This document shows positions 20,881 through 30,837 of a stretch of DNA of 64,000 nucleotides, in pieces. The notes under the pieces were generated by a model. That model saw nothing but the letters and a program-made list of their open reading frames with translations, made no database searches and was not told where the DNA came from. Source of the DNA: Adiantum capillus-veneris (taxonomy: Eukaryota; Streptophyta; Polypodiopsida; Polypodiales; Pteridaceae); contig CM043964.1 of the NCBI GenBank assembly GCA_014529385.2, positions 3,769,997-3,833,996 on the forward strand. Reading direction: 5' to 3'. Each line of letters begins with the position of its first letter. The stretch's first letter is position 1. Position numbers and translations under genes: made by a program.

Positions 20881-23300
20881 TAGATTTTATTATCGTCCTC
20901 GGAGGTCAAATATGACCTATGGGACCAAAGTTACATGTGATGTAGTATGTGTACGGCTGATGAGTGACTCTCGATGCTCCAAAATTGTAGTGATGAGAGT
21001 CGCAATGGAGAGCCCACACTTTGGCTGGGAGAGGAAAGTGTGTAGGTCTAAGTTATGGCTGAAAATGTGAGAGAAGCAAGTTCGGATGTGATCAAAAGCT
21101 GAGCACTCTAGTAGTGTGTGGTACTCAGACTCTCGAACTTGCAGTGAGCATAATGTGCACAATCGATTTGACTCTTCTCCATTGCCCCAACGCCCTATCT
21201 CGCATCGAAGGAAATGGGAGCTAAGCCGAATTGCTGCGATAGTGCGTATCGCGGACAAGGGAATAGGCTCAAGCATGTAAGTGTGAGTACGGTTTCCTCT
21301 CTCAGCGAAGAACATGGTTTTGTAGTTGGGGGCAATATAGGTGGTGTAATGTATGAAGCGTGACCCACCGGATTTCTCCCAAGCCGCAATACATTGGCGT
21401 TGTAGAAAAGCTTCATTCACTTGAGAGTCAATTGAAGCATCATGTAGCAAGTGTAATGCATCCCATCTCCCAAACCACTTCTTTATGTCTTGCATCCATC
21501 CCGTGCTCAAGATCTTGCTTTTATGCGTCTTTTGAACTTTTTTGCTTGCTTCCCATGCAATTGTAGGAAGTCGATGTGAGGGGTTTTGACGCATCTTTAT
21601 CATGTACTCCACAACCCTTTCCATGCCCATAACCTCAATTGGAAGAGATCCCGACTCAAGAAGTAGGAGCATATATGGTGTTTGTGTCTTAACTTGGAGA
21701 AAGTTTGTAAGAAAACGCTTTTGGACATTCTCAAACTCTTTCCAAGTAGACTTTGAGATGATCCCACCCCACACTTCAACTCCATAAAGAAGAACCGGTG
21801 TCACCAATGCATCAAAAAGATACTTCTTGAGAACCCAACACTTGATGTTTCCCGCATTACACATGTTCTCAAATGCATAATATGCTCTCTTTCCCGCTTC
21901 CAAATGACGCATAGCACATTCATGCCACTTGTGATTGGATGGAACCTCAAGGCCAAGGTACTTAAAGCTCTCAACAACTTCAGGTGTCTCGTTGTTGTAC
22001 ACAATGCATGGCTTCTCCTTATGGTTGGTTTTCACAAGCATAACCTTTGTTTTGGATTCATTTACAATCAGCCCACTATGCAAGCAAAAGTTCTCAAGGA
22101 CAACCATAAGCTTTTGTGCATCCTTTAAAGTGTGTGCTAGAAGCACTACATCATCCGCATACAACAAAAGCATGATTACCGCATTGCAAATAGTGACCTC
22201 TTCAATGCCTTCTTCTTGCATAAAGTCAAGTACCATTTGTTCCAATTGATTGATGCATAGACCAAAGAGAGTTGGTGACAATGGACATCCTTGTTTAACC
22301 CCAATAGTGCTTACAAAAATTTCTGAAATTTCTCTTCCCATGCGGAATTGACAAATCACCTTCTCATAGATTCGAGAAACCGCAAGCATAAACTCACTTG
22401 GCACTTGGAGTTCTTCCATCCTTCTCCACAAATTGTTACGTGGAATCATATCAAAGGATTTCTTAAAGTCCACAAAACAACAATACAATCGCTTGCCTTT
22501 CAACCGACTTTCCTCCATAAGAACACGAAGAGTGACAAGATGATCAATGGTGCTATGGCATCGACGAAAACCCGCTTGTCCCTTTGCACGCTTGTCATTC
22601 TCTTCAGCCCAATCACTCAATTTCATCTCCATTATGCACCCAAATAACTTTTCCATAAGAGACCCAATCATTATAGTCCGGTAGTTGCTTACATTCTTTA
22701 CATCCCCTCCTTTATGCAAAGGCTTAACCCAATTAGTACTCCAATCATAAAGCATACCATGTTGAAGTGCAAGGTTGAACATATCACACATCCACTCATG
22801 GGTAAAATCTCCCGTCCATTTGATCATCTCCGGCTTGATACCTTGAAGATCTCCCGCTTTGCGAGTGGCCAACTTTTCAAGCCCACCGCATACATCCTCA
22901 ATAGTAAAAAAAGACGGCATACATGGGAGTGAACCATAAAATGGCATTTTTTCAGTATTTTCTTGCTCATATAATTGCCTACAATGTGTGTACATATCCA
23001 CTAGACTCAAGTTACCAAAATTCTCAACCCGCTTGCCTCTCAAGTTTCTCCAAAATCTTCCACATGCATGTACCTTTTCTTGGACTTGAAATTCTTGTTG
23101 CTTTACTTCCCATCTTCTTCTCTTCTTTTGAATCAATGCCTTGTATGTATGCAAATGACTTTGATAGTTGTCTTTGTCCATAGTTGCATCAAGCTTTATC
23201 AAGGACTTTCGAGCATCTTGACATTCTTTATCAAACCACCTTTTGCGTGATCTATCTTTGTTGATACCATGGAGATGCTTTATGGCAAAGCATTCTTCCG

Positions 23301-23350
<50 letters not shown>
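20878..23350 (-). mobile_element. 5'-truncated LINE with (TC)n on both sides
   Basis: One minus-strand reading frame fills the element. The 3' UTR is only about 40 bases and ends in a (TC)n tail. At the 5' side the coding sequence breaks directly into (TC)n, removing the expected N-terminal endonuclease. A 5'-truncated LINE inserted within a (TC)n tract by target-primed reverse transcription would look exactly like this. The shared 3' end at 15865 supports the family boundary. Confidence 0.75.
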
Positions 23351-23352
<2 letters not shown>

Positions 23353-23358
23353 GTCCAA
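20917..23358 (-). CDS. LINE reverse transcriptase, open frame
   Basis: 813 codons without a stop. The first about 18 are microsatellite-encoded Ser-Leu and not original protein. From there: a linker with KRWFDKECQDARKSLIKLD, then RT about residues 185-470 with NYRTIMIGSLMEKLF, YCCFVDFKKSFDMIPR (motif A, Asp near 297), GVKQGCPLSPTLFGLCIN (motif B) and LLLYADDVVLLA (motif C, YADD near 400). Later YLGLEVPSNHKW and VTPVLLYGVEVWGG follow, and near 734-752 a CX2CX9HX4C knuckle of the type found at LINE C-termini. The clade differs from the L1-type LINE at 9430-15360. The intact frame implies recent insertion; lack of endonuclease makes it non-autonomous. Confidence 0.9.
23304..23350. repeat. (GA)n at the LINE 5' edge
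   Basis: Preceded by TTCCGCACA; marks the truncation point of the LINE. Confidence 0.95.
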
Positions 23359-23359
23359 A

Positions 23360-23854
23360 ACTATATACTCTCCTAAGAGTTAACACTTGACCTTCTACCA
23401 AAGAACAAAGAAAAAGAAGAAGAAACGCTTGACCTTATGCAAAAAACTGAACATAAGGTAAATACCTTATATTTTTGCATAAATCAAGGTGTTCTCAATG
23501 CCATAGGGTAAACCTGTAAAAACCACTAACATGTCAAAACATGCCTAGTTGCAAAAAGACTCTTAAGACAAATAATTTTTGCACATGACACAAACGACAA
23601 GGGATGAGCTATCAGGAACATGTCGAGGAACATGAGCCTAAAGCGAATAATAACTTGAAAATCCATTGCAGGCTCCAGGCGCACTTTTCAAATTTGTAAA
23701 AGCTTGAATCAATCACACAAGAGGCGGGCACAAGCATCTTAGATTCCAAAAGCACAAGCAAACTTGCTAAAAAGGAGACAAAGTGGCTAAGAGAGAAACC
23801 TGCATCCCGCTTCGACTTGCCAAGACAACCAACTGTTCAGAGTCAAGCAATGGA
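23360..23854. other. AT-rich spacer, nothing recognised
   Basis: Separates the LINE from the first RT unit. The tandem-unit homology begins near 23855 (compare 61024 onward), so the first unit is truncated within its RT ORF. Confidence 0.6.
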
Positions 23855-25690
23855 CCTCTATTACTAAAAGAAGTGATGTTTGGTTGGAAATACTTGCCAC
23901 CTATCAAGAATCTTTTTTATTCGAATGAATTCCTGCGTAATGAAAAAGTTCCTATCTGTTCTTGTCATCTTTTTCCGAAATTTTGTAAGGCGTTTACTAA
24001 CTTTGGCTCACATGTGTGTACTACTGAGGTGGGAATTATATCTGATATTCCTATAAGGAGCCTCTTGAAAAAAGGCTTGAACCATATTCCTCCTTTTCCA
24101 CTAAATCCTCAGCTGGCCTTAGTGGCTCTACTTGAATGCCTGGCCGACTTGGCCTTAAAACTCCAACTGGAGGAAGAAGCTAACATCCTACTTACCTCTA
24201 CGCTAAAAAATATTTTTTGGAATAAAGTTAGGCTTATGCCGCAAGAATGGATTTGCTCTGATACTACCTGGCTTACCCCTAATTTAAAAGCTTCCATTTC
24301 AGAAGTTAAGGAGAGATGGTTCATTATTGGACTTGATAAAGCCTCTAATACTGCTTCCTTTATTTGTAAAAGGTTAGCATTTGAATCCGCATACTCTAGG
24401 CTCAACGGTCTTGAATTTTTAAAAAATGGCCACATCGACGTTGGATACTGCGACACTTTTAAATATGGAACTTGCTGGACTAGGTTATTATCCCAACTCT
24501 CTGAAAATCCCTGTTCTCTTCCCAACTTATAAAAATCATAAGCATAAATTTAGATGGATCTATGACGCTTCCAATTGCCTTTTTTCCCAAATTACAAATG
24601 ATATCACTTATTGCTTAAATTGTATTTTGGAAGAAATTGAAGCTATTTGCGCTATCAAACGCAAGGATCTCAAAAAATTCAGAAATATAGATTGCTGCCC
24701 TTTTTGGATCATAAAAAACGCTGCTGAGGTTTCTATTAACCTCCCAGATAACATTTTCTCTATCTTTACGGCAGACATAACGCAATGTTATGAGAATATT
24801 CCTCTAAATGGACGTGAAGGTCTGTTTAACACTCTATCTATTCTTATAAAGTTGGCTTTTTCGCACAGAAAAAAGCTCGGATTTACATGTATCTCAACAA
24901 AAATACATAAAGGTTGGGTAAAAAAATCGAATAAATCCACTCCTTTCGTATTGAAAGAGGATGATTTGTATAAATATATCTCTTGGCTCCTTAATAACTG
25001 TTGCATCCAAGTAGGTGCTACCTGTTACAAACAAATTTTAGGTATCCCAATGGGATTTTCATGCTCTCCGATTATGTGTAATCTTTATCTATGTCACTAC
25101 GAGTACCAATGGATCTTAAAAATGATTAGTAATCCTGATAATACGTTGACACTTACACACTTTCAGCACTCCTTCAGGTTTATGGATGACCTATGTAGCC
25201 TTAATAATCCTATGTTCAAAGATACACTTAAAGATATTTATCCGTCTTGTCTTAACATTGAACCAACGTACTCTGATAGAGTTTTATGGCAAGAAAAATG
25301 GACCGTTTCCAAGACTCACTTCCTGAATATGGAGTTTACGCTTACCTCCCCATTTGCGGGTAATTTTAATACGAAGTTCTACTGGAATCTCAAACTCGTA
25401 TCCTCTGAATTTACAAAAAGAAAAAGCAATAGACCTTTCAAAAACTCACTACATACTCGTCTAGGTATGCTCTTTCTTATTGTGTATGCCTCGTCTGACA
25501 GCTTTATAGCATTTGAAGGAATCACTACCCTTATTAACAAATATATTAGTAACGGGTTTTCAAAAAAAGACCTTGTCGCTTGTATCAGTAACTCATTGAC
25601 AAAACATAGCTGGACAGGTCTTAAATATGACCTACAGAATTTGATTAATCTTATTAAACCAGAAGAAGATATATCTAATGAGGTAGTAGG
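23855..25690 (+). pseudogene. RT ORF, unit A (5'-truncated)
   Basis: N-terminal part: GWKYLPPIKNLFYSNEFLR, CTTEVGIISDIPIRSLLKKG and WFIIGLDKASNTASFICKRL. RT: FRWIYDASNCLFSQITNDIT, ADITQCYENIPL (motif A), GIPMGFSCSPIMCNLYL (motif B), FRFMDDLCSLNN (motif C). C-terminal: NMEFTLTSPFAGNF and KRKSNRPFKNSLHTRLGMLF, IAFEGITTLINKYISNGFSK. This order matches a divergent RT family with KGPKYRE-like and YIDDLLSLNN-like motifs found in animal Penelope-like sequences. One extra base in the A-run near 24420 shifts the frame (first part ends 24532, second starts 24426). No GIY-YIG or other endonuclease follows. Upstream similarity to unit C stops at about 23855. Confidence 0.7.
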
Positions 25691-25744
25691 CCCATATTCT
25701 ATGGGTCTACTACCTCATAGAATATGGTGCCTGGGAAAGGGCGG

Positions 25745-25748
<4 letters not shown>
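25680..25748 (+). other. Conserved hairpin region after RT, unit A
   Basis: AGGTAGTAGGCCCAT (25681-25695), loop ATTCT, then ATGGGTCTACTACCT, a 15-16-bp stem with one G-T pair. CCATATTCTATG (25692-25703) is also fully complementary to CATAGAATATGG (25716-25727), which would make an alternative hairpin. A further stem GTGCC (25727-25731) with GGTAC (25744-25748) leads straight into (AC)n. Units B and C keep the same plan. Confidence 0.8.

Positions 25749-25802
<54 letters not shown>
25746..25802. repeat. (AC)n tract, unit A
   Basis: About 27 AC units between the RT end and the antisense ORF; present at the same place in all units. Confidence 0.95.
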
Positions 25803-25805
<3 letters not shown>

Positions 25806-26402
25806 AATACACGAGTTGTTTCTCAAGTGTCACCACTTTAATTGGTTTGAAAAAAAACTTTTTTTCAAAAAAAACCCCCTCTTTGCTCTTCACATTTACA
25901 GGTCTAGTAGACCATCCATGACATGATCACACAAACAGCTGTCACAATAGAAACAGGTGTTTGGACGTTCTGACAAAGGTAGGATTCGAGTGGATAAGAG
26001 TACACCATACTCCAAGGTTCGTGGTGTGATATTGAAATAACCTCTGAGGGGCTGGCCATAACTGCGATACAAAAAAATCTTTCGAAAAGGAAGAAACTAC
26101 GCTAGCAGGTATAATCGCTCTGAGAAACCTCGCTTCATTGAGTATTCTACATAATAGTATCGTGGCCCTATACCCATTGCTTCAGTTACCATCGCCAGAC
26201 AAATGTTATTCGTAAAATGCTCTCTACCCCAAAGTGTCACCCTGGTCACTCGGTTCTGATGTGTCCACCACTTCGTTTGAGTCACAGATGTGCCTAATTG
26301 CGGAAATAAAAGTCGTTCGTAACGGAGGAGTGTGGCTCGCTTAGTAGACTCACTTGACTGTTGAAGATGTGCAATAGATATTGCTAAAACCTGTTCCCCA
26401 GT

Positions 26403-26407
26403 ATGAG
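26403..26407. repeat. Target-site duplication of G1, left copy
   Basis: ATGAG before the LTR; the same five bases follow the right LTR. Units B and C show the uninterrupted site (ATTATGAGCCATA). Confidence 0.95.
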
Positions 26408-27031
26408 TGTTAAGGCGGTTACGCCGCTAGCGGAAGCTAAATAGCGAGAACTCAACCAACAACAGAATTTGTCAGACGAGGACGGAGCGTGACCCGCAGG
26501 TGCATGGAAACAACTAGGTGGGTGTCAAATCACCTACTCGACCTTCTAATGACAATCACTACTAAGGAAATCAAATCTAAGTTCTAAAATTCGCAAGTGA
26601 CTGAAATCCGTACTACGAACGAATGCTATACGAAACAAGATCTAGAATCATCGAATCGATCTCAAACTCAAGGGGAAGTCTATACACTAGGTAAGAACAA
26701 CACCCTAAAGACTTGAACTGCAAAATCAACCTATAACCACTCCGTGCGGTAAACGCGTATGAAGACAGGCCAAAAAATACAGGTGACCGAAACTTGACCC
26801 CGATGGTACGAATGTGTAGCTCTACTTGTTGTGGTTCTATAGATATGCTGCACGCTCTATTCCGACACACGAGTTGGAAGAAAACTCACACCGAAGCTCG
26901 TAGGAACTTACCACACGTAGAAGCTGATAGTGCGCACTCTTGGTATCTGTGCGTAGCTCTCGCCGTTGCTAACACAATAGCGGTGTCGCTTCTCCAATGG
27001 CGGCCCCATAGCTCGCGTAGCAAGAAGATAA

Positions 27032-27076
<45 letters not shown>

Positions 27077-27364
27077 ACACAGTCACAGCGCTCAAAAACT
27101 CACTTTGATTAATAATTGAATCCTCCCTTTAGGTTACAAAACTTTGGCTTATATACCTCAGCCTTGGAGGTGAGAACATCTCTAATTATTTACGTCAGCA
27201 GGTGAAATTATGTCGGGATTACAAGCTGGAAACTCAATTGAGTCCCGTTACTTAATGAATGGCTCAAATCAAAATTAATGTCGGAAAGACATTTATTACA
27301 ATCAATGGTTACAAAATGATGGGTGTGAGCAAAAATGCGGGTGTGATCCTCTGCTGGCTCAACA
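26408..27364 (-). repeat. G1 3' LTR (957 bp)
   Basis: Starts TGTTAAGGCGGTTACG and ends GGCTCAACA in plus orientation. Contains a (CT)n run near 27032-27074 longer than that in the other LTR, and a minus-strand TATA box. A half-copy of the element's palindrome, ACGCGTATGA, lies at 26753-26762. Confidence 0.95.
27149..27156 (-). promoter_or_regulatory. G1 LTR TATA box
   Basis: The minus strand reads GGTATATAAGCC about 210 bases from the LTR start. The same site in the 5' LTR lies near 45213 and is the one that would be used. Confidence 0.55.
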
Positions 27365-27376
27365 CTCCCCCCCTCC
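27365..27376 (-). promoter_or_regulatory. G1 3' polypurine tract
   Basis: CTCCCCCCCTCC in plus orientation, directly inside the 3' LTR, the standard primer for plus-strand synthesis. Confidence 0.85.
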
Positions 27377-27413
27377 GCGTTCATGTCGTTCCTGACATGA
27401 CTTTTAGGCTTGA

Positions 27414-27872
27414 TCAATAGAGTCCTCTCGTCTTGAGCATCTGCAAATGTGATTCGTAGCGTAGGTTGCCGATGGTCAAGGTTGGGCCGAATATTTTGCT
27501 TTCGTGAGTGAAAAAGCCGGTGTAGAAAGCTTCTTCGAATGTTTGCATGTGGAAGCTAGGCAAAAACATAATTCTTTGGTATAAGAGATGTAACACCTTT
27601 GGTGATGGTTGCAATGAAAGATCATACATCATATCCGTCACTGTGTCGACCGTCGATAGTAGACTCGAGGTCGTGGCTTTATCTGGCGCGAACACTTCAA
27701 TGCATGCTAAGAGAGTCCTGCAGATTTTCTTTAGCATCTGACACGAAAGGTAAGGAGAGCCAGTAAAGAGTTTGATGGTGCCCGTTAGGGTTTTCACCAT
27801 GTAGGCTTTACCTATTCTCTCTCCTTCCTTTGGTCCTAGAATCCTGGGATAATTAAGCCAATTTGGCTTCTT
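27414..27872 (-). pseudogene. C-terminal continuation of the extra ORF after an in-frame TAA
   Basis: Same frame as the 955-codon ORF, starting KKPNWLNYPRILGPKEGERI directly after the TAA and passing through MVKTLTGTIKLFTGSPYL to a stop near the 3' LTR. An open frame of 152 codons continuing in phase suggests a recent nonsense mutation in one longer ORF of about 1107 codons. Separate re-initiation at the Met at 27800 or stop-codon read-through are alternatives. Confidence 0.65.
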
Positions 27873-30740
27873 TTATGCAATCCTGCCATGCTCTTTCCAG
27901 TTTCTGAGTCTTGGCACCGGGCAGAAGGTTGCATCCTCCCGAATCTCCTTTGGAGCCTCTACCAAGTAGATGAGGTAGGCTGGGTATTTGTTCAGCCAAC
28001 CTTTCCTCCATCTAGGTTGAGAGTCTACAATCCTCTTTGATTGTTCATCCTTTGTGATGTCGCCTTCGTAAAGAGCGACATACTGCTCCTCCTCTATTCT
28101 CTTTTTCGTCTTTATCACTTCAAATTTCATCAGAGGGAAAGGCAGGCTGGGTTGCATCCACTCTTCATGGAGCACTTTTGTGTCTAAACCTTGAAGTCTA
28201 ATGGAGATGAGGAGTCTCCTTTCCCATTCCATTTCCGCCTTGGCACTTTCCTCTGTTGACTTTTCTATTTGGTCCTGGAGCCTTTGTTCTTCTTCTTCAG
28301 AGATTCCTGAAGTCGAGGCCACTTCTTGAACTGGGGCTGGATCTTCAATTGTGGTTGCCTCTCCAGTTTCTGGTAGCTCTATGGCTGCTCCCCCTGCTTC
28401 TTCTTGTGGTGTCTTTGTTTCTCTTCTTTGTTGCTCTTGGAGGTCTTGGAGCTGTTTGCAGATGGCCTCATTTTCTGTCCTTAGTGTTTGGTTTTCTGAT
28501 GTGAGCCTCTCCTCTGCAGCCAATGATCCCTCCGCCATGTGCAATCTTTGCACTTGCTCTAACCTCAGCTCTCTTTGCAGACTTCTGACCTGATCTTCCA
28601 GAGCTGGTACGAGGGCTCCCTCTTGTTCTGTTCCTGCTCTGCTAGCTCTAGGGGTGGTCTTGAGTCTAATGATTGTCCTTTCTTGAAGTTCGACTCTTTC
28701 CCTTAGCTCAATGAGCTCATCCTTGGCTGCCTCCAGCTCATCTTCTATTCGCTCCTTTGCTTCCTGTGAACTTGTTACCTCTCTTGAAGCTTCGGCTAGT
28801 TGGAGTATCAAGCCGTCTCTCTCGTTTTCTGCGTCGTAGAGTGATGCTTTATGACTTTCAGATTCAGTCATAGCATTCTCTAACTTCTTCTGCAACTCTG
28901 CTTCCTTTTGTTTTGCTGTCTCAAGTGCTACTTCCTTTGCTCTGGATCTTTCTTTAATCTTGCTGAGCAGTTCATGCACCATGTGCATGTCTTTTTCATC
29001 TTCATCTGTCAACTTGACAGCTCTTTCTGCCACCACCTCCAATGGCTTCGGCTCGACCATTTTTTCTTCACTCTCCATTGTACCCTTTGTCTTTTCTTTC
29101 GTCCCTTTCCGATCATCTTGTTTTCGTAGGGATATCCCATAAACTGCCTCCAGGGCCTCCTCTTCACTGTATCCGATCGCTATCAGATCCTCATAATCAT
29201 CTTTCTTTTGCTGAACTGGATCTATCTCCTTTTCCTTGGTCCCGGCCTCCGGCTTTTCCATAACTTCTGTTTCTATTTCTATTGTGGTTTCCTCCACAAT
29301 AATTTCCATCTTCTTCGGGCTTGGTACAACAGTAAAAGAGGGCTGATTGTCCTCAGTCATCTTGGCTTTCCCTTTGTTTGCTTGCCCATCTTTCTCTCGA
29401 AGTTTAGTAGACTCATCTACTTCCTTCTTCTCCTTGTCGTCCTTTTTCAGCTCAGCTTTTAAAAGCTGTACTTCCTCTTCAGTATAAGGCTCGACAGGTT
29501 GCTGCTCCAGTATGGCCTCCGACTCCTCATAAGCTCTAATATATTGATCATATTGATCAACATGTGGCCTGGCTAAGCTGGTTCCGACTTTAGTGGGGTC
29601 TGGCACCCACATTTCTTCAAAGTCCCCCTTTAGAGCTCTTTCCGCTCTAAACTGCTCTACCAGCCTTTCCATTCTTGCGACTTTTTGACTTTTGGTTTGC
29701 TTGGGATCGGCCTTCTTCTTCGCTTTCTTCTTGAGCGGCTCGTCCACAGCCTCTTCAGGTTCTGAAACTATTTCTAGTTTTCGGCGTGCTCTTGTGGACG
29801 CCCTCTTGGATACTTCTTGCTGTTCTTCCTCCTCATCGGCTTCTCTAAGCCACTCATTCTGGGAGGGAACCCGTGGCCCTTGATCTCTGGCTCCAATAGC
29901 TTCATAAGCTATTCTTGTCAGAACTTCTCCTCCTCCTATGTACTTTGGTTTCTGGTTGTGCATGGCGATTACTTGCTCGTGGATGTATTGAGCATAATTC
30001 ACCTCCTTTGGCACGTTGCTCTTCAGTGCCCATGTGATGGTAGTCGCAATGGCATGGGGTGGTGTAGTATACTTCTGCGGTCTTTTACTGCACACATGGA
30101 AAAACTGATTGTATAATCGGCAAAGGGTTGCCGCTCGTTGATCTGCCATATCTCCGTAGGTTGTATTTTGTTTCTTTGATCCATAGACCTCTATGGCCTC
30201 CCTTCTTTCTCTGACAGAACTCCCTTTGTTGTGCAGCTTCAATGCATCTGCAATGAGCTGTGGAGTGATTTGTACTTCAACTGTTTCTCCATCCATGGCT
30301 GTCAACGTGGCTTTCCCATCCTTCTGAATGGATGTTGCCAACTCATACACTCTTCTTGTGTCTACACCTGATGGTCTCGAGGTGAAGAACCTGTGTAAGT
30401 CAGCCTTTTCCAGGTATCTGCTGATGTTCTCTGATCTGCTATAGTCCACTAATTCTCGTGGGATCATAGGTACATCGACCGATTGCCCTTGAGGATCTCT
30501 GAAAGTCCCCTGGTAGATCTTTATTCCCTCTTTTTCTAGTACTGCTTCCTCCACCCAAGTCTTGGTTGGCTTGAGGGTTTCTGTTGGAATATCAAAAGGT
30601 TCTGCTTCTGCAAGAGCATCCTTGATGGTTGGTCTTTTTCTCTTAGTTGCCGATGACTTAGCGGAATCCATGGATCCTGTAACTCCAATTTCAGAAGTTA
30701 ACGTCTTTTTAGTACTGAAAGCCGAAATGAAGCTTTTCAC
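27873..30740 (-). CDS. G1 extra ORF, coiled-coil protein
   Basis: 955 codons after pol on the same strand. Residues 1-75: polar. 75-300: a folded-looking region (SRSENISRYLEKADLHRFFT, YELATSIQKDGKATL, TLCRLYNQFFHVCSKRPQKY, PHAIATTITWALKSNVPKEV) of the kind found in third ORFs of large plant Ty3/gypsy elements; I cannot name it. 300-590: acidic/basic low complexity. 590-860: long coiled coil (LLSKIKERSRAKEVALETAK and following heptads). 860-955: a compact C-terminal part. No signal peptide or membrane segment seen, so it is not evidently an envelope protein. It stops at TAA (27873-27875), but the same frame stays open for 152 more codons. Confidence 0.75.
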   Translation of the reverse strand: MKSFISAFSTKKTLTSEIGVTGSMDSAKSSATKRKRPTIKDALAEAEPFDIPTETLKPTKTWVEEAVLEKEGIKIYQGTFRDPQGQSVDVPMIPRELVDYSRSENISRYLEKADLHRFFTSRPSGVDTRRVYELATSIQKDGKATLTAMDGETVEVQITPQLIADALKLHNKGSSVRERREAIEVYGSKKQNTTYGDMADQRAATLCRLYNQFFHVCSKRPQKYTTPPHAIATTITWALKSNVPKEVNYAQYIHEQVIAMHNQKPKYIGGGEVLTRIAYEAIGARDQGPRVPSQNEWLREADEEEEQQEVSKRASTRARRKLEIVSEPEEAVDEPLKKKAKKKADPKQTKSQKVARMERLVEQFRAERALKGDFEEMWVPDPTKVGTSLARPHVDQYDQYIRAYEESEAILEQQPVEPYTEEEVQLLKAELKKDDKEKKEVDESTKLREKDGQANKGKAKMTEDNQPSFTVVPSPKKMEIIVEETTIEIETEVMEKPEAGTKEKEIDPVQQKKDDYEDLIAIGYSEEEALEAVYGISLRKQDDRKGTKEKTKGTMESEEKMVEPKPLEVVAERAVKLTDEDEKDMHMVHELLSKIKERSRAKEVALETAKQKEAELQKKLENAMTESESHKASLYDAENERDGLILQLAEASREVTSSQEAKERIEDELEAAKDELIELRERVELQERTIIRLKTTPRASRAGTEQEGALVPALEDQVRSLQRELRLEQVQRLHMAEGSLAAEERLTSENQTLRTENEAICKQLQDLQEQQRRETKTPQEEAGGAAIELPETGEATTIEDPAPVQEVASTSGISEEEEQRLQDQIEKSTEESAKAEMEWERRLLISIRLQGLDTKVLHEEWMQPSLPFPLMKFEVIKTKKRIEEEQYVALYEGDITKDEQSKRIVDSQPRWRKGWLNKYPAYLIYLVEAPKEIREDATFCPVPRLRNWKEHGRIA

Positions 30741-30837
30741 TATTCAAATGACTTGAAAATTGAAACATGAGCTATTCAGGGCCTAAGGATGCAATGTAGG
30801 TGAAAAAATATGCAAACTGGGCTCAAAAACATGCTTG

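Noticed and set aside
24415-24430. Programmed -1 frameshift site (T-run then A-run) in unit A RT
   Set aside because: The shift needed is +1, and unit C has one continuous frame here. An indel is simpler.
25600-25690. GIY-YIG endonuclease after the RT
   Set aside because: Only about 30 residues follow the RT thumb before the hairpin, with no GIY or YIG motif.
25690-25750. H-type pseudoknot joining the 16-bp hairpin loop to the downstream strand
   Set aside because: The linker is only a few bases and could not span a 16-bp stem, so I prefer two alternative hairpins.
25975-25990. tRNA B-box-like GGATTCGAG
   Set aside because: No A box or clover-leaf arms around it, and it falls inside the antisense ORF.
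27873-30740. Envelope glycoprotein in G1
   Set aside because: No signal peptide, transmembrane segment or glycosylation-rich ectodomain is visible; the protein is largely coiled coil.
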